A DNA stretch of 64,000 nt from Paenibacillus koleovorans NBRC 103111 (GCF_004000845.1 NZ_BIMA01000008.1:1-64000), one strand, 5' to 3'; numbered from the stretch's first letter, positions 54,062 through 63,241 are shown. Numbers and translations are program-made. Notes: generated by a model from the letters alone, not told the origin.

Positions 54062-54952
54062 CTATCCAACAGGATTTGTATGCTGCAGCTTTTCTTTCAA
54101 TTCCACAAGAAGCGCATGCATCTGTTCCGTGGCCAGGCCGTGAAGGACTAGGCGGAAACCGGCACCGTATGTCGGGAGCGGGACCATCGGATGTTTGTTG
54201 ACGATCAGCGCCAGCCGTTCGTTGTTGCCGATAATTTTGGATGCGTACATCCCGATCGTCTCGTCCAGCTGGAGGGAATTGCTCGCCCGCCAAAAGTCGT
54301 TGTCCGTCAAGAACAGCTGATAAATCGGTGTAAACAGTTCAATTGCGGTCGTCAAATCGAGCTTATTGGTCCATCGGCGAGGCAAGGGCTCTATCGGGAT
54401 CGGTGTTGTGGTGATCGCATCGAAGTTCAGCAGCAGCTGTTTCTCGAGCTGAAGGCCTTTCGTCTCCAACTCTTTGTTCAAGTTAATAATGAAATTGTAC
54501 AAATTCAAATCGTGAATCAGGAACAGGTCGTCCTTGACCGGCTCCAGGTTGGTGGGCTTCAGCGGATTCATTTCAATTTCGATGCCGGGGACGTTGTCCT
54601 TTATAAACCGCAATATTTCCGACCCCAAGTAAAAATGCCGCAAAATCAAATAGTTGGCTTCCGGACTTACAAAGGTTTTCATGCCGTGATACAGCACCTT
54701 GTGAAGCATACGGGATGAGGTCAGCTTCTTGGGTACCAAAATTTTGAACAATTGGATCAGTAAAATGGTCAGTCTGGCAAGCGGCCGCAGCACCGGAAGC
54801 ACGAATTGCCTGGACCATGTCGAAGCGTCCTTCAAGAACGCAGCCTTGGCCGCTCGATTGAAAGGAATGCTCTGATCGAGATAAACGGCTAAAAAGGGAT
54901 TCGGGTCTCTTTTGTCATGCGGCATCGATTCAAAAAACTCTTTTTGATTCAT
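54062..54952 (-). CDS. Conserved protein of unrecognised family, partner of the KASIII fusion
   Basis: 296-residue protein, no name recognised. The ATG at 54952 follows GGAGG by seven bases, and the N-terminus reads MNQKEFFESMPHDKRDPNPF. A single amphipathic or membrane-interacting segment is near residues 55-80 (LPVLRPLARLTILLIQLFKILVP). The rest is helical with His pairs (MLHKVLYHGMKTF; LILRHFYLGSEILRF) and FLIHDLNLYNFIINLN. Only 38 bases separate it from the upstream fusion gene, so the two form an operon. The His-rich helices could bind metal or be a docking surface for the fusion enzyme (inference). Confidence 0.75.
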   Translation of the reverse strand: MNQKEFFESMPHDKRDPNPFLAVYLDQSIPFNRAAKAAFLKDASTWSRQFVLPVLRPLARLTILLIQLFKILVPKKLTSSRMLHKVLYHGMKTFVSPEANYLILRHFYLGSEILRFIKDNVPGIEIEMNPLKPTNLEPVKDDLFLIHDLNLYNFIINLNKELETKGLQLEKQLLLNFDAITTTPIPIEPLPRRWTNKLDLTTAIELFTPIYQLFLTDNDFWRASNSLQLDETIGMYASKIIGNNERLALIVNKHPMVPLPTYGAGFRLVLHGLATEQMHALLVELKEKLQHTNPVG

Positions 54953-54990
54953 AGGGACGCCTCCGTAATCCAAACTTGAAACCAAAGGAG

Positions 54991-56853
54991 CTAAGTGTTG
55001 CCGACTTCCTCCAATTGCAGCAAATATAGCCGGGCCGTCGTTTTGGCTGTCTTCACAATTCGGCGCGCCATTTCCAGATTAAGCATCGGATGCTGGATAC
55101 CGGCTTCAAGACGTTCAAAATGCTTCTCGTCGGAGTCGCTGTGATAGAGCAAGAAGGTGACTTGCCGATCCTCCAGCTGAAGCGTATCCCGGATCATCTC
55201 GCCCCAATATCGTGCCATTCGGCATCCGAGACCTTCAATAATCCACATGGCGCCCATCAGATCGAAAGGGTTGTCCCGGCTCGCACGCTGGAACAAATAA
55301 GCGGAGAGCGCTTCGCTTCCGATATTTTTCTCGCCGGACTGAATGTCCTCAAGCGCTCCTCCGACTGCTACATAATCACGCTCAAGAATTTGGAAGTCGC
55401 GATGCTCGTCTCGGGCATGTGCGATAAACAGCGAGCGCAGATCGATATGTTCGATGGCTATATATGAAGCCGCTCGGGCTATCCATTGAGAGCCGTCGAT
55501 GACCTGCTGCCGAATGTTGACCATCAGCATCCTATAATCCTGGATTGTAAACTTGCCGGCGTACAGCTTCTGAATGATCGGAACTTGAGCCAGCCTTTGT
55601 TCGAAATCAATCCAAACGTTAACCAGCTGTCTCACCAGAAACTGTTGGACTTCGCTGTTGCCGTCAAATTCCAGATGAGGAGCCTCCGCTTCACGCTGCT
55701 GTATTTCTACAACGGAGCTGGAATGCCCGCATACCACCGTCAAATACATATAAGAAGTCTGAAAACGACCGCTTTCCGGCACCATGCACAGTACCTTCTG
55801 TCCTTCTTGTAGATGGCCCTCGTTCAGCAACTCTTCCAACATGATATAGATGGATGCTGCACCCGTATTTCCCTTCGAATACAGATTGGTAAACCAACGC
55901 TCCTCCGGAATGGTCAGCCCTCCGGCTTTCAACAGACGGAAGATTTCATCTCTGAAGAAATGAGAGGAGTAGTGGCAGACCATCCAATCGATCTCGTCAG
56001 GTCGCACAAGGCCTTCATCGACGAGCTCGAAGAACCGCTTGACGCCGACTTTGGGCATTTCATTCACGAGGCGGATATCTTGCTTTAAATTGATCGCTCC
56101 CTGATCCGCTGCATCGTGGATCGAAGCATAGTCCAGCCAAGAGGGACGCGGCTCCGGGTCTTCTTTATTGGTGCCTGCATACATGCAGATGTCGTATAGG
56201 TTGGCGTAAGACCGATTGTCGATCCACTCGATTTTGAGCGATAGGCCGGACTCGCTTTGTTTATTTTGCAGGACGGCAGCTCCGGCTCCGTCGGACAACA
56301 TGAACCGCAGGAAATCGGTGTCAAACGGGATCGATTGACCCATGAAGCGCTGCTGCGATTCGAATCTGGTGCTTTTGAACACTCGACTTGGAAACTCGCT
56401 GGCACAGGCGACGGCGGAGTTCTTCTCGCCCGATTGAATTTGTAGAAACGCGCTCTTCATCGCCTGCATCCCGCTGCCGCATACACCGTGATGGTTGGCG
56501 ATTTCCAGAACCGGCAGATCGGCCTCGGCGTGAACCATGCTTGCAAAGCCGGGAACGAGCAGATCCCCCTGTGTCGTACCTGTGGCGAGGAAGTCAATGT
56601 CCGATCTGGAAAGAGCGGAACGAGATAATGCATCCTGGATGGCGAGAGAAGCCATTTGCGCATTGCTGTACAAGCTTCGCTGTTGTTTATCGATCGCATA
56701 ATGCCGTTGTTTGATCTGGTTTTGCTCCAGGATTCGCCGCATAGATTTGGAAGACTTTCCGCCGATTTTACCGAGATACTCTTCGATTTCATGGTTTTCA
56801 ATCGGGGGGCCAGGTAAAAACTTGCCTACACTAGTAATATAAACGTCTCTCAT
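54991..56853 (-). CDS. Ketoacyl-ACP synthase III-like domain fused to a heme-oxygenase-like iron domain
   Basis: 620-residue fusion. Residues 1-385 are a thiolase-fold KASIII (FabH-like) domain with a complete Cys-His-Asn triad: Cys125 (HHGVCGSGMQAM), His294 (WMVCHYSSHFF) and Asn329 (SKGNTGAASIY). Residues about 400-620 form an all-helical heme-oxygenase-like domain of the iron-containing redox enzyme type, with candidate metal ligands in ARDEHRDF (482-486), IIEGLG (Glu540) and HSDSDEKHF (His571, Asp575, His578). AAGGAG precedes the ATG. The first half should form or condense a beta-ketoacyl chain; the second could oxidise or decarboxylate it. Both the coupling and the product are inferred. 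First gene of a two-gene operon. Confidence 0.8.
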   Translation of the reverse strand: MRDVYITSVGKFLPGPPIENHEIEEYLGKIGGKSSKSMRRILEQNQIKQRHYAIDKQQRSLYSNAQMASLAIQDALSRSALSRSDIDFLATGTTQGDLLVPGFASMVHAEADLPVLEIANHHGVCGSGMQAMKSAFLQIQSGEKNSAVACASEFPSRVFKSTRFESQQRFMGQSIPFDTDFLRFMLSDGAGAAVLQNKQSESGLSLKIEWIDNRSYANLYDICMYAGTNKEDPEPRPSWLDYASIHDAADQGAINLKQDIRLVNEMPKVGVKRFFELVDEGLVRPDEIDWMVCHYSSHFFRDEIFRLLKAGGLTIPEERWFTNLYSKGNTGAASIYIMLEELLNEGHLQEGQKVLCMVPESGRFQTSYMYLTVVCGHSSSVVEIQQREAEAPHLEFDGNSEVQQFLVRQLVNVWIDFEQRLAQVPIIQKLYAGKFTIQDYRMLMVNIRQQVIDGSQWIARAASYIAIEHIDLRSLFIAHARDEHRDFQILERDYVAVGGALEDIQSGEKNIGSEALSAYLFQRASRDNPFDLMGAMWIIEGLGCRMARYWGEMIRDTLQLEDRQVTFLLYHSDSDEKHFERLEAGIQHPMLNLEMARRIVKTAKTTARLYLLQLEEVGNT

Positions 56854-56939
56854 GGAGGCTCCTTCGGATTAAGTAAATGTTCGTCCTGTATATTCTAGCA
56901 TATTTTGCTAGACATTAAGGGGGAAATGTTATCGGATGA

Positions 56940-57869
56940 TCAGCACGGTATGTCGTTCTTGTAAATCATTCCCTGCTGCCGCAGCGAATCGCGGAGAAAC
57001 TCGAAGAAGCTGTTGAACAGGGCGGAGCGTACCCGATCTTCGTTGTAGGCGAAGTAAATGTAACGCTTGAACGGGTTTTGAGGGATTTCACGGCACACCA
57101 ATTCCCCCCGTTCCAGCTCGGCGGCAATCGCGGAGCGCGAGATGAACGACACGCAATTGCCCGCCATGACCGCTTGTTTGATTGCTTCCAAGGAATCCAT
57201 CTCCATAACGGGCGTGAGCGTGAGGCCAAGGCTCTTGGCCCACTTGAGCGTCATGCTGCGCGTGCTGGACTCTTGGCCGTGGAGAATAAACGGTACCTCG
57301 CCAATATGGTCGGGATACACCGTTTCCTTGCGAGAAAGCCCATGGTGCGGTGAGAAAAAGAGCACGAGCTCGTCCTCGCACAGCGTCTCGCCGATCAGCG
57401 ACGTCCACTGGAACGGCTCGGCGGAGACGAGGCCGATGTCCAGCTCATGACCGAGCAGCATGCTCTGAATGACAGGGGACGGACGAATTGTCAGCGACAA
57501 GGAGATGTTCGGGTGCTGCTTGGAGAACGCGCTGAGAATGGAGGGCAGCAAATAAGTGCCGGGCACGAAGCTGGCGCCAATCTTGAGCTTGCCGCTTCCC
57601 CAAGCGTTGAATTCTTTGACGATCCGCTCCGCCTCGAGCGCAAGCGAATTGATTTTCGACGCATAGTGGCGCAACGCCTGCCCGGCCTCGGTCAAATGCA
57701 CTTTCCCCGAGCTGGAGTAGAATAGCTGCACCCCGAGCTCCTTCTCCAGGCTTTTCATATGAAACGTAACGGTCGGTTGCTTCAGCTCCAGCTGTTCGGC
57801 TACCGATGTAATCCGCTTATGCTGGTCCAGCAGCTCGACAATTTGAAGCTTCACCGAAGTCCAATTCAT
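56940..57869 (-). CDS. LysR family transcriptional regulator
   Basis: 309-residue LTTR. Winged helix-turn-helix at 15-60 (ITSVAEQLELKQPTVTFHMKSLEKELGVQLFY) and a periplasmic-binding-like effector domain (KLKIGASFVPGTYLLPSIL; HELDIGLVSAEP; MAGNCVSFISRSAI). It is divergent from the ABC uptake operon at 58041 and separated from it by an LTTR-type box, so it is the likely regulator of that operon. The KASIII-fusion operon lies on the same strand 86 bases downstream, and read-through from the regulator gene is possible. Confidence 0.92.
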   Translation of the reverse strand: MNWTSVKLQIVELLDQHKRITSVAEQLELKQPTVTFHMKSLEKELGVQLFYSSSGKVHLTEAGQALRHYASKINSLALEAERIVKEFNAWGSGKLKIGASFVPGTYLLPSILSAFSKQHPNISLSLTIRPSPVIQSMLLGHELDIGLVSAEPFQWTSLIGETLCEDELVLFFSPHHGLSRKETVYPDHIGEVPFILHGQESSTRSMTLKWAKSLGLTLTPVMEMDSLEAIKQAVMAGNCVSFISRSAIAAELERGELVCREIPQNPFKRYIYFAYNEDRVRSALFNSFFEFLRDSLRQQGMIYKNDIPC

Positions 57870-57907
57870 CCTGAATGCACTCCTTCAACAATCTTTATGA
57901 CCTCATT

Positions 57908-57922
57908 ATAGATAAAATCTAT
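57908..57922. promoter_or_regulatory. LysR-type operator (T-N11-A palindrome)
   Basis: ATAGATAAAATCTAT: perfect six-base arms around AAA, containing the LTTR signature T-N11-A. It lies 39 bases before the regulator start and about 50 bases upstream of a TTGACA (57971-57976) that may be the -35 of the transporter operon. Confidence 0.6.
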
Positions 57923-58040
57923 GCACTTGAATAGTTTCATAAAAAAACTTAACAAATGATTTACACCGCGTTGACACTCTACTGATTTTCGAGGACTAGA
58001 CTGAACTAGAATTCCTCCCATGGAAGGTTGCTAGACTAAG

Positions 58041-59012
58041 ATGACATTACAACTACGCGGTATTCACAAATCGTTCGGCGAGGCGAAGGCGCTAGAATCG
58101 ATCGACCTGACGGTGGCGTCCGGCAAGTTCACGACGCTGCTCGGCCCATCGGGCTGCGGGAAGACGACGCTGCTGCGCATTATCGCCGGCCTGGAAACGC
58201 CGGATCAGGGAGAGCTCCGAATCGGAGACATCGTGCTGTTCGATCGAGCTCGCCGAGTCAATCGACCGGTGCATCAACGCGGCTTCGGCATGGTGTTCCA
58301 GGATTTCGCTCTTTGGCCGCATATGACCGTACTGGAGAATGTGGCGTTCGGCTTGAAGGCGAAAGGGGACAAGGCCGGCTGGCGTAGACGGTCGCTGGAG
58401 GCGATCGAGCTTGTCCGGCTGGGCGGCATGGAGAAGCGTTACCCCCATCAGCTGTCCGGCGGGCAGCAGCAACGGGTGGCGCTCGCCAGAGCGATCGCGA
58501 TTCGGCCGCAGCTCGTGCTGTTCGACGAGCCGATGAGCGCGTTGGACGCCATGCTGCGGGAGGAGATGCGTCTGGAGCTGCTGAGCCTCGTGCGGCAAAT
58601 CGGCTTCACCGCCATCTATGTGACGCATGACCAGACCGAAGCGATGTCGATGTCCGACGAGATCGTCGTCATGCAAGGCGGTCGCATCCTTCAGCAGGAT
58701 TCGCCGGAAGCGATCTACCGGTCGCCCAAACATGCTTTTACAGCGCGGTTTATTGGCAAGACGAACTGGCTGGAAGCGGACAAGAGGCTCGTCCGACCCG
58801 AGCATGTGAGCTGGTCCAGGAAAAGCGAGTCCGATCTGACATGGAACGGGACGGTGCAAGCCGTCAGCTACATGGGAGAGCGTTATGAGATGGCCGTCGA
58901 TTTAGGGGAGAAGGGCATGTGGCTGGCTTATCATCCAGCCCGCATGTCCATTGGGGAGCCGGTTCAATTGTTTGTGGCTCCAGAGTTTGTTCGCGTGCTG
59001 CAATCTGAATAA
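58041..59012 (+). CDS. ABC transporter ATPase (iron/phosphonate/thiamine-type uptake)
   Basis: ATPase of a Fbp/PhnT-like importer, 323 residues. Walker A LGPSGCGKTTLLRII, signature LSGGQQQRVALARA, Walker B LVLFDEPMSALD and H-loop VTHDQTEAMSM; a C-terminal TOBE-like regulatory domain follows (NGTVQAVSYMGERYEMAVD). First gene of a four-gene operon. The domain set does not separate ferric iron from 2-aminoethylphosphonate or thiamine importers. Confidence 0.9.
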   Translation: MTLQLRGIHKSFGEAKALESIDLTVASGKFTTLLGPSGCGKTTLLRIIAGLETPDQGELRIGDIVLFDRARRVNRPVHQRGFGMVFQDFALWPHMTVLENVAFGLKAKGDKAGWRRRSLEAIELVRLGGMEKRYPHQLSGGQQQRVALARAIAIRPQLVLFDEPMSALDAMLREEMRLELLSLVRQIGFTAIYVTHDQTEAMSMSDEIVVMQGGRILQQDSPEAIYRSPKHAFTARFIGKTNWLEADKRLVRPEHVSWSRKSESDLTWNGTVQAVSYMGERYEMAVDLGEKGMWLAYHPARMSIGEPVQLFVAPEFVRVLQSE

Positions 59013-59041
59013 ATCCATTTAGAAGAGAGGAAGTAAGAAAC

Positions 59042-60145
59042 ATGAAAAAGCAAGGATCGTGGAAATCCGGTTCCGTCGCAATGTTGTCCGTCTTGATCGG
59101 GGTCAGCTTGAGCGCCTGCGCCGGCGGTACGGAGTCGAATAACCAAGGAGCGAGCACAAGCTCTACACCGACGCCGACATCGACTGCGACGGCAACTCCT
59201 TCCGCATCGCCTACCCCTACGCCGGTCAAACTTAGCGGCAAGCTGGTCGTTTATAGCGCAGGCCCTGCCGGTCTCGCAGAAGGCATTCAGAAAGGTTTTA
59301 CCGCCAAAACCGGCGTACAGATCGAAATGTTCCAAGGCACTACCGGTAAAATTTTGGCCCGGATGGAAGCGGAAAAAGCGAATCCGGTCGTTGACGTAGT
59401 CGTGTTGGCGTCTTTGCCTTCGGCAATCGGGATGACCAAAAGCGGCTTGACTATGCCTTATAAAGAAGCGAAAAATGCGGACAAGCTGTTCCCGGGCTAC
59501 TCGGATAAAGACGGCAATTACTTCAGCTACAGCTTGTCGGCGCTCGGCATCGCCTACAACACGAAGCTAGTCACGAATCCTCCGAAAGAGTGGGCCGATT
59601 TGACCAAACCGGAATGGAAAGGCAAGATCAATATCCCGGATCCCGCTTTGTCCGGCTCTGCGCTTGATTTCTTAACCGGCTATGTAAACAAAAACGGCGA
59701 AGCCGCTTGGGACCTGTTCAGCAAAATTCAAGCCAACGGCGCGATCATCGCAGGCGCGAACCAAGAAGCGCTCGATCCGGTCATCTCCGGGGCGAAAAGC
59801 ATCGTGATGGCGAACGTGGACTATATGACCTATGCTTCAAAGGCGAAAGGCGAGCCAATCGATCTTATTTACCCGGCCGGCGGCACTGTCATTTCCCCTC
59901 GCCCTGCCATGATCATGAAAACAACTAAAAATCCGGATGCGGCTAAAGCGTTCATCGACTACCTGCTCTCCGACGAAGCTCAAAAATTGGTAACCGACAG
60001 CTTCATCCTGTCCGGCCGCAACGACATTACGGTGGCAGGACGTCCTAGCGCGAAGGATATTCCGGCGATTCAAGTGGACTGGGCCTGGATGAACGACAAT
60101 CAGAACGCGGTAACCGAGAAATTTACTCAGCTGTTCAAAAAGTAA
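59042..60145 (+). CDS. ABC transporter substrate-binding lipoprotein
   Basis: Solute-binding lipoprotein, 367 residues. Lipobox LSAC with Cys at about 26, then a Thr/Pro/Ser-rich stalk (TSSTPTPTSTATATPSASPT), then a family-1-type binding fold: LVVYSAGPAGLAEGI, FQGTTGKILARMEAEKANPVVDVV, YSLSALGIAYNTKL, SPRPAMIMKTTKNPDAAKAFIDYLLS. This is the FbpA/2-aminoethylphosphonate binder group; the conserved double Tyr of classical FbpA ferric sites is not obvious, so iron is not assured. GAGAGGAAG precedes the ATG. Confidence 0.88.
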   Translation: MKKQGSWKSGSVAMLSVLIGVSLSACAGGTESNNQGASTSSTPTPTSTATATPSASPTPTPVKLSGKLVVYSAGPAGLAEGIQKGFTAKTGVQIEMFQGTTGKILARMEAEKANPVVDVVVLASLPSAIGMTKSGLTMPYKEAKNADKLFPGYSDKDGNYFSYSLSALGIAYNTKLVTNPPKEWADLTKPEWKGKINIPDPALSGSALDFLTGYVNKNGEAAWDLFSKIQANGAIIAGANQEALDPVISGAKSIVMANVDYMTYASKAKGEPIDLIYPAGGTVISPRPAMIMKTTKNPDAAKAFIDYLLSDEAQKLVTDSFILSGRNDITVAGRPSAKDIPAIQVDWAWMNDNQNAVTEKFTQLFKK

Positions 60146-60168
60146 CACCGGATGGGGATGACCGCCCG

Positions 60169-61827
60169 ATGAGGCTCAAACAACCGGGGACGCTGCTGGC
60201 CTTGCTGCTTCTGGCTACGCTGGTCGTCCTCCCTCTTTTATATGTGTGCATGACGAGCATACTTCCGCAGGGCAAGCTGGATTTGTTCGCTCCGATTCGA
60301 ACGGTGACGGCGAAAAACTTGACCGGCGTATTCACGAACTCGCTTATGCTCGGCGTCTATGTAGTCGCCTTGTGTACCGCGTTCGCCCTGCCGCTTGCGT
60401 GGATCATGGCGAAATCGCCGCTCGGCAAACATCGCTGGCTCGATGTCGTGCTGCTCATTCCGTTTATGACGCCGCCTTACATCGGCTCGATGGGCTGGAT
60501 CTTATTCATGCAGCCTCGCGGATATTTGGAGCAGCTGTGGCCGGGCGGAGTTTGGCTGAGCACCAGGTTTTTCAGCCTGACGGGAATGGTCGCCATTATG
60601 GCGCTGCATTTGTTCCCGTTCCTGTATTTGATTCTACGAGGCGCGATTGAACAAGTCGGGGGCAATAAGGAAGAGGCGGCAGCCGTGCATGGCGCCGGGT
60701 TTTTCCATGCGGCCCGACGCGTGCTGCTGCCGCTTATTTTCGCCAGCTATGCGATGGGGGCGCTGCTCATCTTCGTGAAGACGCTCGCCGAGTTCGGGAC
60801 GCCCGCTACGTTCGGCAGGAGGATCGGATATTTCGTCTTGACGACGGAGATCCAGAAGTCGATCTCGAGCTGGCCGATCGATTTCGGCAAGGCGACCTCG
60901 CTCGCTTCTTTGCTTCTGCTAGCTTGTCTTGTTCTCTGGTACATCCAGTCCGTAATTGTGAGACGCCATTCCTACAATTTAGTAGGGGGCAAGGGCTCGC
61001 GGGGGAAGCTATATTTGTTGCATGGCTGGCAGCAGGCGGTTGCTTGGCTTTATGTAGGCGTGCTTCTGTTGGTGGCGATCGGCGTACCTTATTTCTCCAT
61101 CGTCTCGGCATCGCTCATGAAGCTGCGCGGCAACGGACTAGCTTGGAGCAACATGACTTTGCAGCATTACGGCAAGCTGCTTGCGTGGGGATCGCCCAGT
61201 ATGGAGGCGCTGCTGAACAGCTTCGGTCTCGCTTTGTTCGCCGCCAGCATCGCCGCAGCCGTCGGGACGTGGCTCGCTCTCGTAATCGGACGCTCCAAGC
61301 GGATTCCGCAGAGGATAACCGACATGCTTAGCATCTTGCCGAACAACGTGCCGGACATTATCATGGTAGTTGGTTTGATCATGGTTTGGAACTCGACCTG
61401 GATGCCGATCAAGCTGTACAACACGTACGGGATGGTCGTGCTGACCTATGTCATCTTCTTCTTGCCGTATACGGTGCAGTATGTTAAAGCCCGCAACGGG
61501 CAGCTGGACGATTCGCTGCGGCATGCGGGGCAAGTGTTCGGCGGTCGACCGGTCTATATTTTCCGGCGCGTGGTGCTGCCTTTGCTGGTCCCGGGCGTGC
61601 TGGCCGGTTGGATGATGACGTTCACGATCTCGTTCCGCGAGCTCGTCGCCTCGATGCTCGTCCTGCCGCCTTCCATGCGGACATCGGCTACTTACATTTT
61701 CGCCCAATTCGAGCAGGGACAAATTTCGCTGGGGATGGCCATGGCGGTCGTTTCCGTCGGCCTGACCACTTTGATGCTGCTGCTCCTGACCCTTACAACT
61801 ACGAATAGAAAGTGGAATCGATCATGA
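60169..61827 (+). CDS. ABC transporter permease, fused two-domain type
   Basis: 552-residue permease with two homologous six-helix halves (FbpB/ThiP-like). The coupling motifs are EEAAAVHGAGFFHAARRVLLPL in the first half and DSLRHAGQVFGGRPVYIFRRVVLPLLVPG in the second. The two domains pair with one ATPase and the lipoprotein to make a complete importer. It overlaps the next gene by ATGA. Confidence 0.9.
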   Translation: MRLKQPGTLLALLLLATLVVLPLLYVCMTSILPQGKLDLFAPIRTVTAKNLTGVFTNSLMLGVYVVALCTAFALPLAWIMAKSPLGKHRWLDVVLLIPFMTPPYIGSMGWILFMQPRGYLEQLWPGGVWLSTRFFSLTGMVAIMALHLFPFLYLILRGAIEQVGGNKEEAAAVHGAGFFHAARRVLLPLIFASYAMGALLIFVKTLAEFGTPATFGRRIGYFVLTTEIQKSISSWPIDFGKATSLASLLLLACLVLWYIQSVIVRRHSYNLVGGKGSRGKLYLLHGWQQAVAWLYVGVLLLVAIGVPYFSIVSASLMKLRGNGLAWSNMTLQHYGKLLAWGSPSMEALLNSFGLALFAASIAAAVGTWLALVIGRSKRIPQRITDMLSILPNNVPDIIMVVGLIMVWNSTWMPIKLYNTYGMVVLTYVIFFLPYTVQYVKARNGQLDDSLRHAGQVFGGRPVYIFRRVVLPLLVPGVLAGWMMTFTISFRELVASMLVLPPSMRTSATYIFAQFEQGQISLGMAMAVVSVGLTTLMLLLLTLTTTNRKWNRS

Positions 61828-63113
61828 TGCAGCTGCATGTGTGGGGCGGTGCGGGCGAGCACGGCCGCTCCTGTTACCTGGTGTGCGCGGGAGGGAAGCG
61901 GCTTTTGCTCGATTGCGGCGTGAAACGGACCGGACTTGGCGAGTATCCGCTTGTGGATGCTTCCGTCATTCCGCAGCTGGATGCTGTTTTCCTGTCGCAT
62001 GCGCATGAGGATCACTCGATGGCCATCCCTTGGCTGTATCGGCTTGGCTATCGAGGTGTAGTATGGACAACCCGCCTGACGGCGGAAAAGATAGAGGCTT
62101 ATTTGGCCTCTTGGGGCAGCTATGTGTCGAAGCAGGGCGGAGCGCTGCCTTATGACGAGCGGGATATTTCACGTGTGGACTATGCTTATTTGGACGAGCT
62201 GACTCCCGCCTTGGAATGGAAGGAGATTGGGGACGGCCTGTCGGTCTGCTGGGGACGCAGCGGCCATATGCTGGGCTCGGTGTGGCTGCTGCTCGAAGTG
62301 GAGGGCCGGCGGCTGTTTTTCTCCGGGGACTATACGGAGGAGTCGACGCTGCTGCGGACCGACCGGCCTGCGGATGCCCCGGGCGGATTGGACGGCTTGA
62401 GCCTGGCGCTCGTGGACGCGGCCTACGGGCCCGACCCGGAGCGGCAGGCGGACAAGCTCGAGCGGCTGTACGCCGCGGCGGAGCGCGTCTGGGCCGGCGG
62501 CGGCCAGCTGCTGCTGCCGGTGCCGCCGAGCGGCCGCGGCCAAGAGCTGCTGCTGCTGCTGCGGCAGCGCTTCCCTCGCGTGCCGCTGCGGGTGGAAGCG
62601 GAGCTGCTCCGGGGACTGGAGCAGCTCCGCCTGTCGCCGGGCTGGCTGCAGCCCGGCGCCCTGGGGCAGCTCGCCGACGCGATGGGCGAGCTGGAGATCG
62701 TTCGCGGCGAGGCGCAGCGAACGGCGATTTGTGCGCCCGGCGCGGAGCCGGGCGTCATCTTGACCGGCGACGGCATGATGCAGTCGCCGGTGGCGCAGCG
62801 CTACTATGCGCGGCTGCGGGGGGAGGCGGCGAACAGCATCCTGATTACCGGGCATGTCGCCCGGGGGACGTTCGCCGAACGGCTGCTCGCGCTGCCCGAA
62901 TCGGAGCGGGGCTGCGTGGTGGAGCGCTGCGGCTTCAAGATTCACCAGGGGCTGCACGACGTGCGCCGCATGATCGCTTCGATGGCTTCCTGCCACGCGA
63001 CCGTGCTCGTGCATGCGCCTCACGCGGACACGCTCGCTTTGCGCGACGCGCTAGAGGCGGAAGGCTATAGCGGTCTATTGGCCTTACAGCCGGGGGATCG
63101 AATAGAGTTGTAG
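61824..63113 (+). CDS. Metallo-beta-lactamase-fold hydrolase (beta-CASP/RNase-like), in the ABC operon
   Basis: 429-residue metallohydrolase. Metal motif I is SHAHEDH near residue 60, motif II is GRSGHMLGSVWLLLE, motif III is FFSGDYT, and ITGHVARGTF lies in the C-terminal half, as in beta-CASP/exonuclease-like MBL proteins. The ATG at 61824 overlaps the permease stop (ATGA); an upstream GTG is possible. Its substrate, whether a phosphoester, phosphonate-derived intermediate or RNA, is unknown. Tight coupling suggests it processes the imported compound. The middle is very Leu/Ala/Arg-rich and high in G+C. Confidence 0.82.
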   Translation: MMQLHVWGGAGEHGRSCYLVCAGGKRLLLDCGVKRTGLGEYPLVDASVIPQLDAVFLSHAHEDHSMAIPWLYRLGYRGVVWTTRLTAEKIEAYLASWGSYVSKQGGALPYDERDISRVDYAYLDELTPALEWKEIGDGLSVCWGRSGHMLGSVWLLLEVEGRRLFFSGDYTEESTLLRTDRPADAPGGLDGLSLALVDAAYGPDPERQADKLERLYAAAERVWAGGGQLLLPVPPSGRGQELLLLLRQRFPRVPLRVEAELLRGLEQLRLSPGWLQPGALGQLADAMGELEIVRGEAQRTAICAPGAEPGVILTGDGMMQSPVAQRYYARLRGEAANSILITGHVARGTFAERLLALPESERGCVVERCGFKIHQGLHDVRRMIASMASCHATVLVHAPHADTLALRDALEAEGYSGLLALQPGDRIEL

Positions 63114-63212
63114 CAAACTTAGTGCAATGCTATAATGGGAAAAAGCGGAAGCACCGCCAACACGCAAGCCGAACCGGAAACGGATCGGCAGCGTGCTGGC
63201 CGGTGCTTTTTT
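63108..63212 (+). promoter_or_regulatory. Promoter-hairpin-T tract element (candidate small RNA, attenuator or operon terminator)
   Basis: TTGTAG at 63108-63113 (sharing the stop codon of the MBL gene), a 17-base spacer and TATAAT at 63131-63136 form a good promoter. About six bases after the expected start, at 63149-63205, an interrupted hairpin pairs AAGCACCG with CGGTGCTT, CACGC with GCGTG and GCCGA with TCGGC, and ends in six T. The unit could produce an RNA of about 70 bases, act as attenuator for the gene at 63242, or simply end the ABC operon. Confidence 0.6.
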
Positions 63213-63241
63213 GCATTTTGCTGTTTGAGGAGGCTGGGGTT

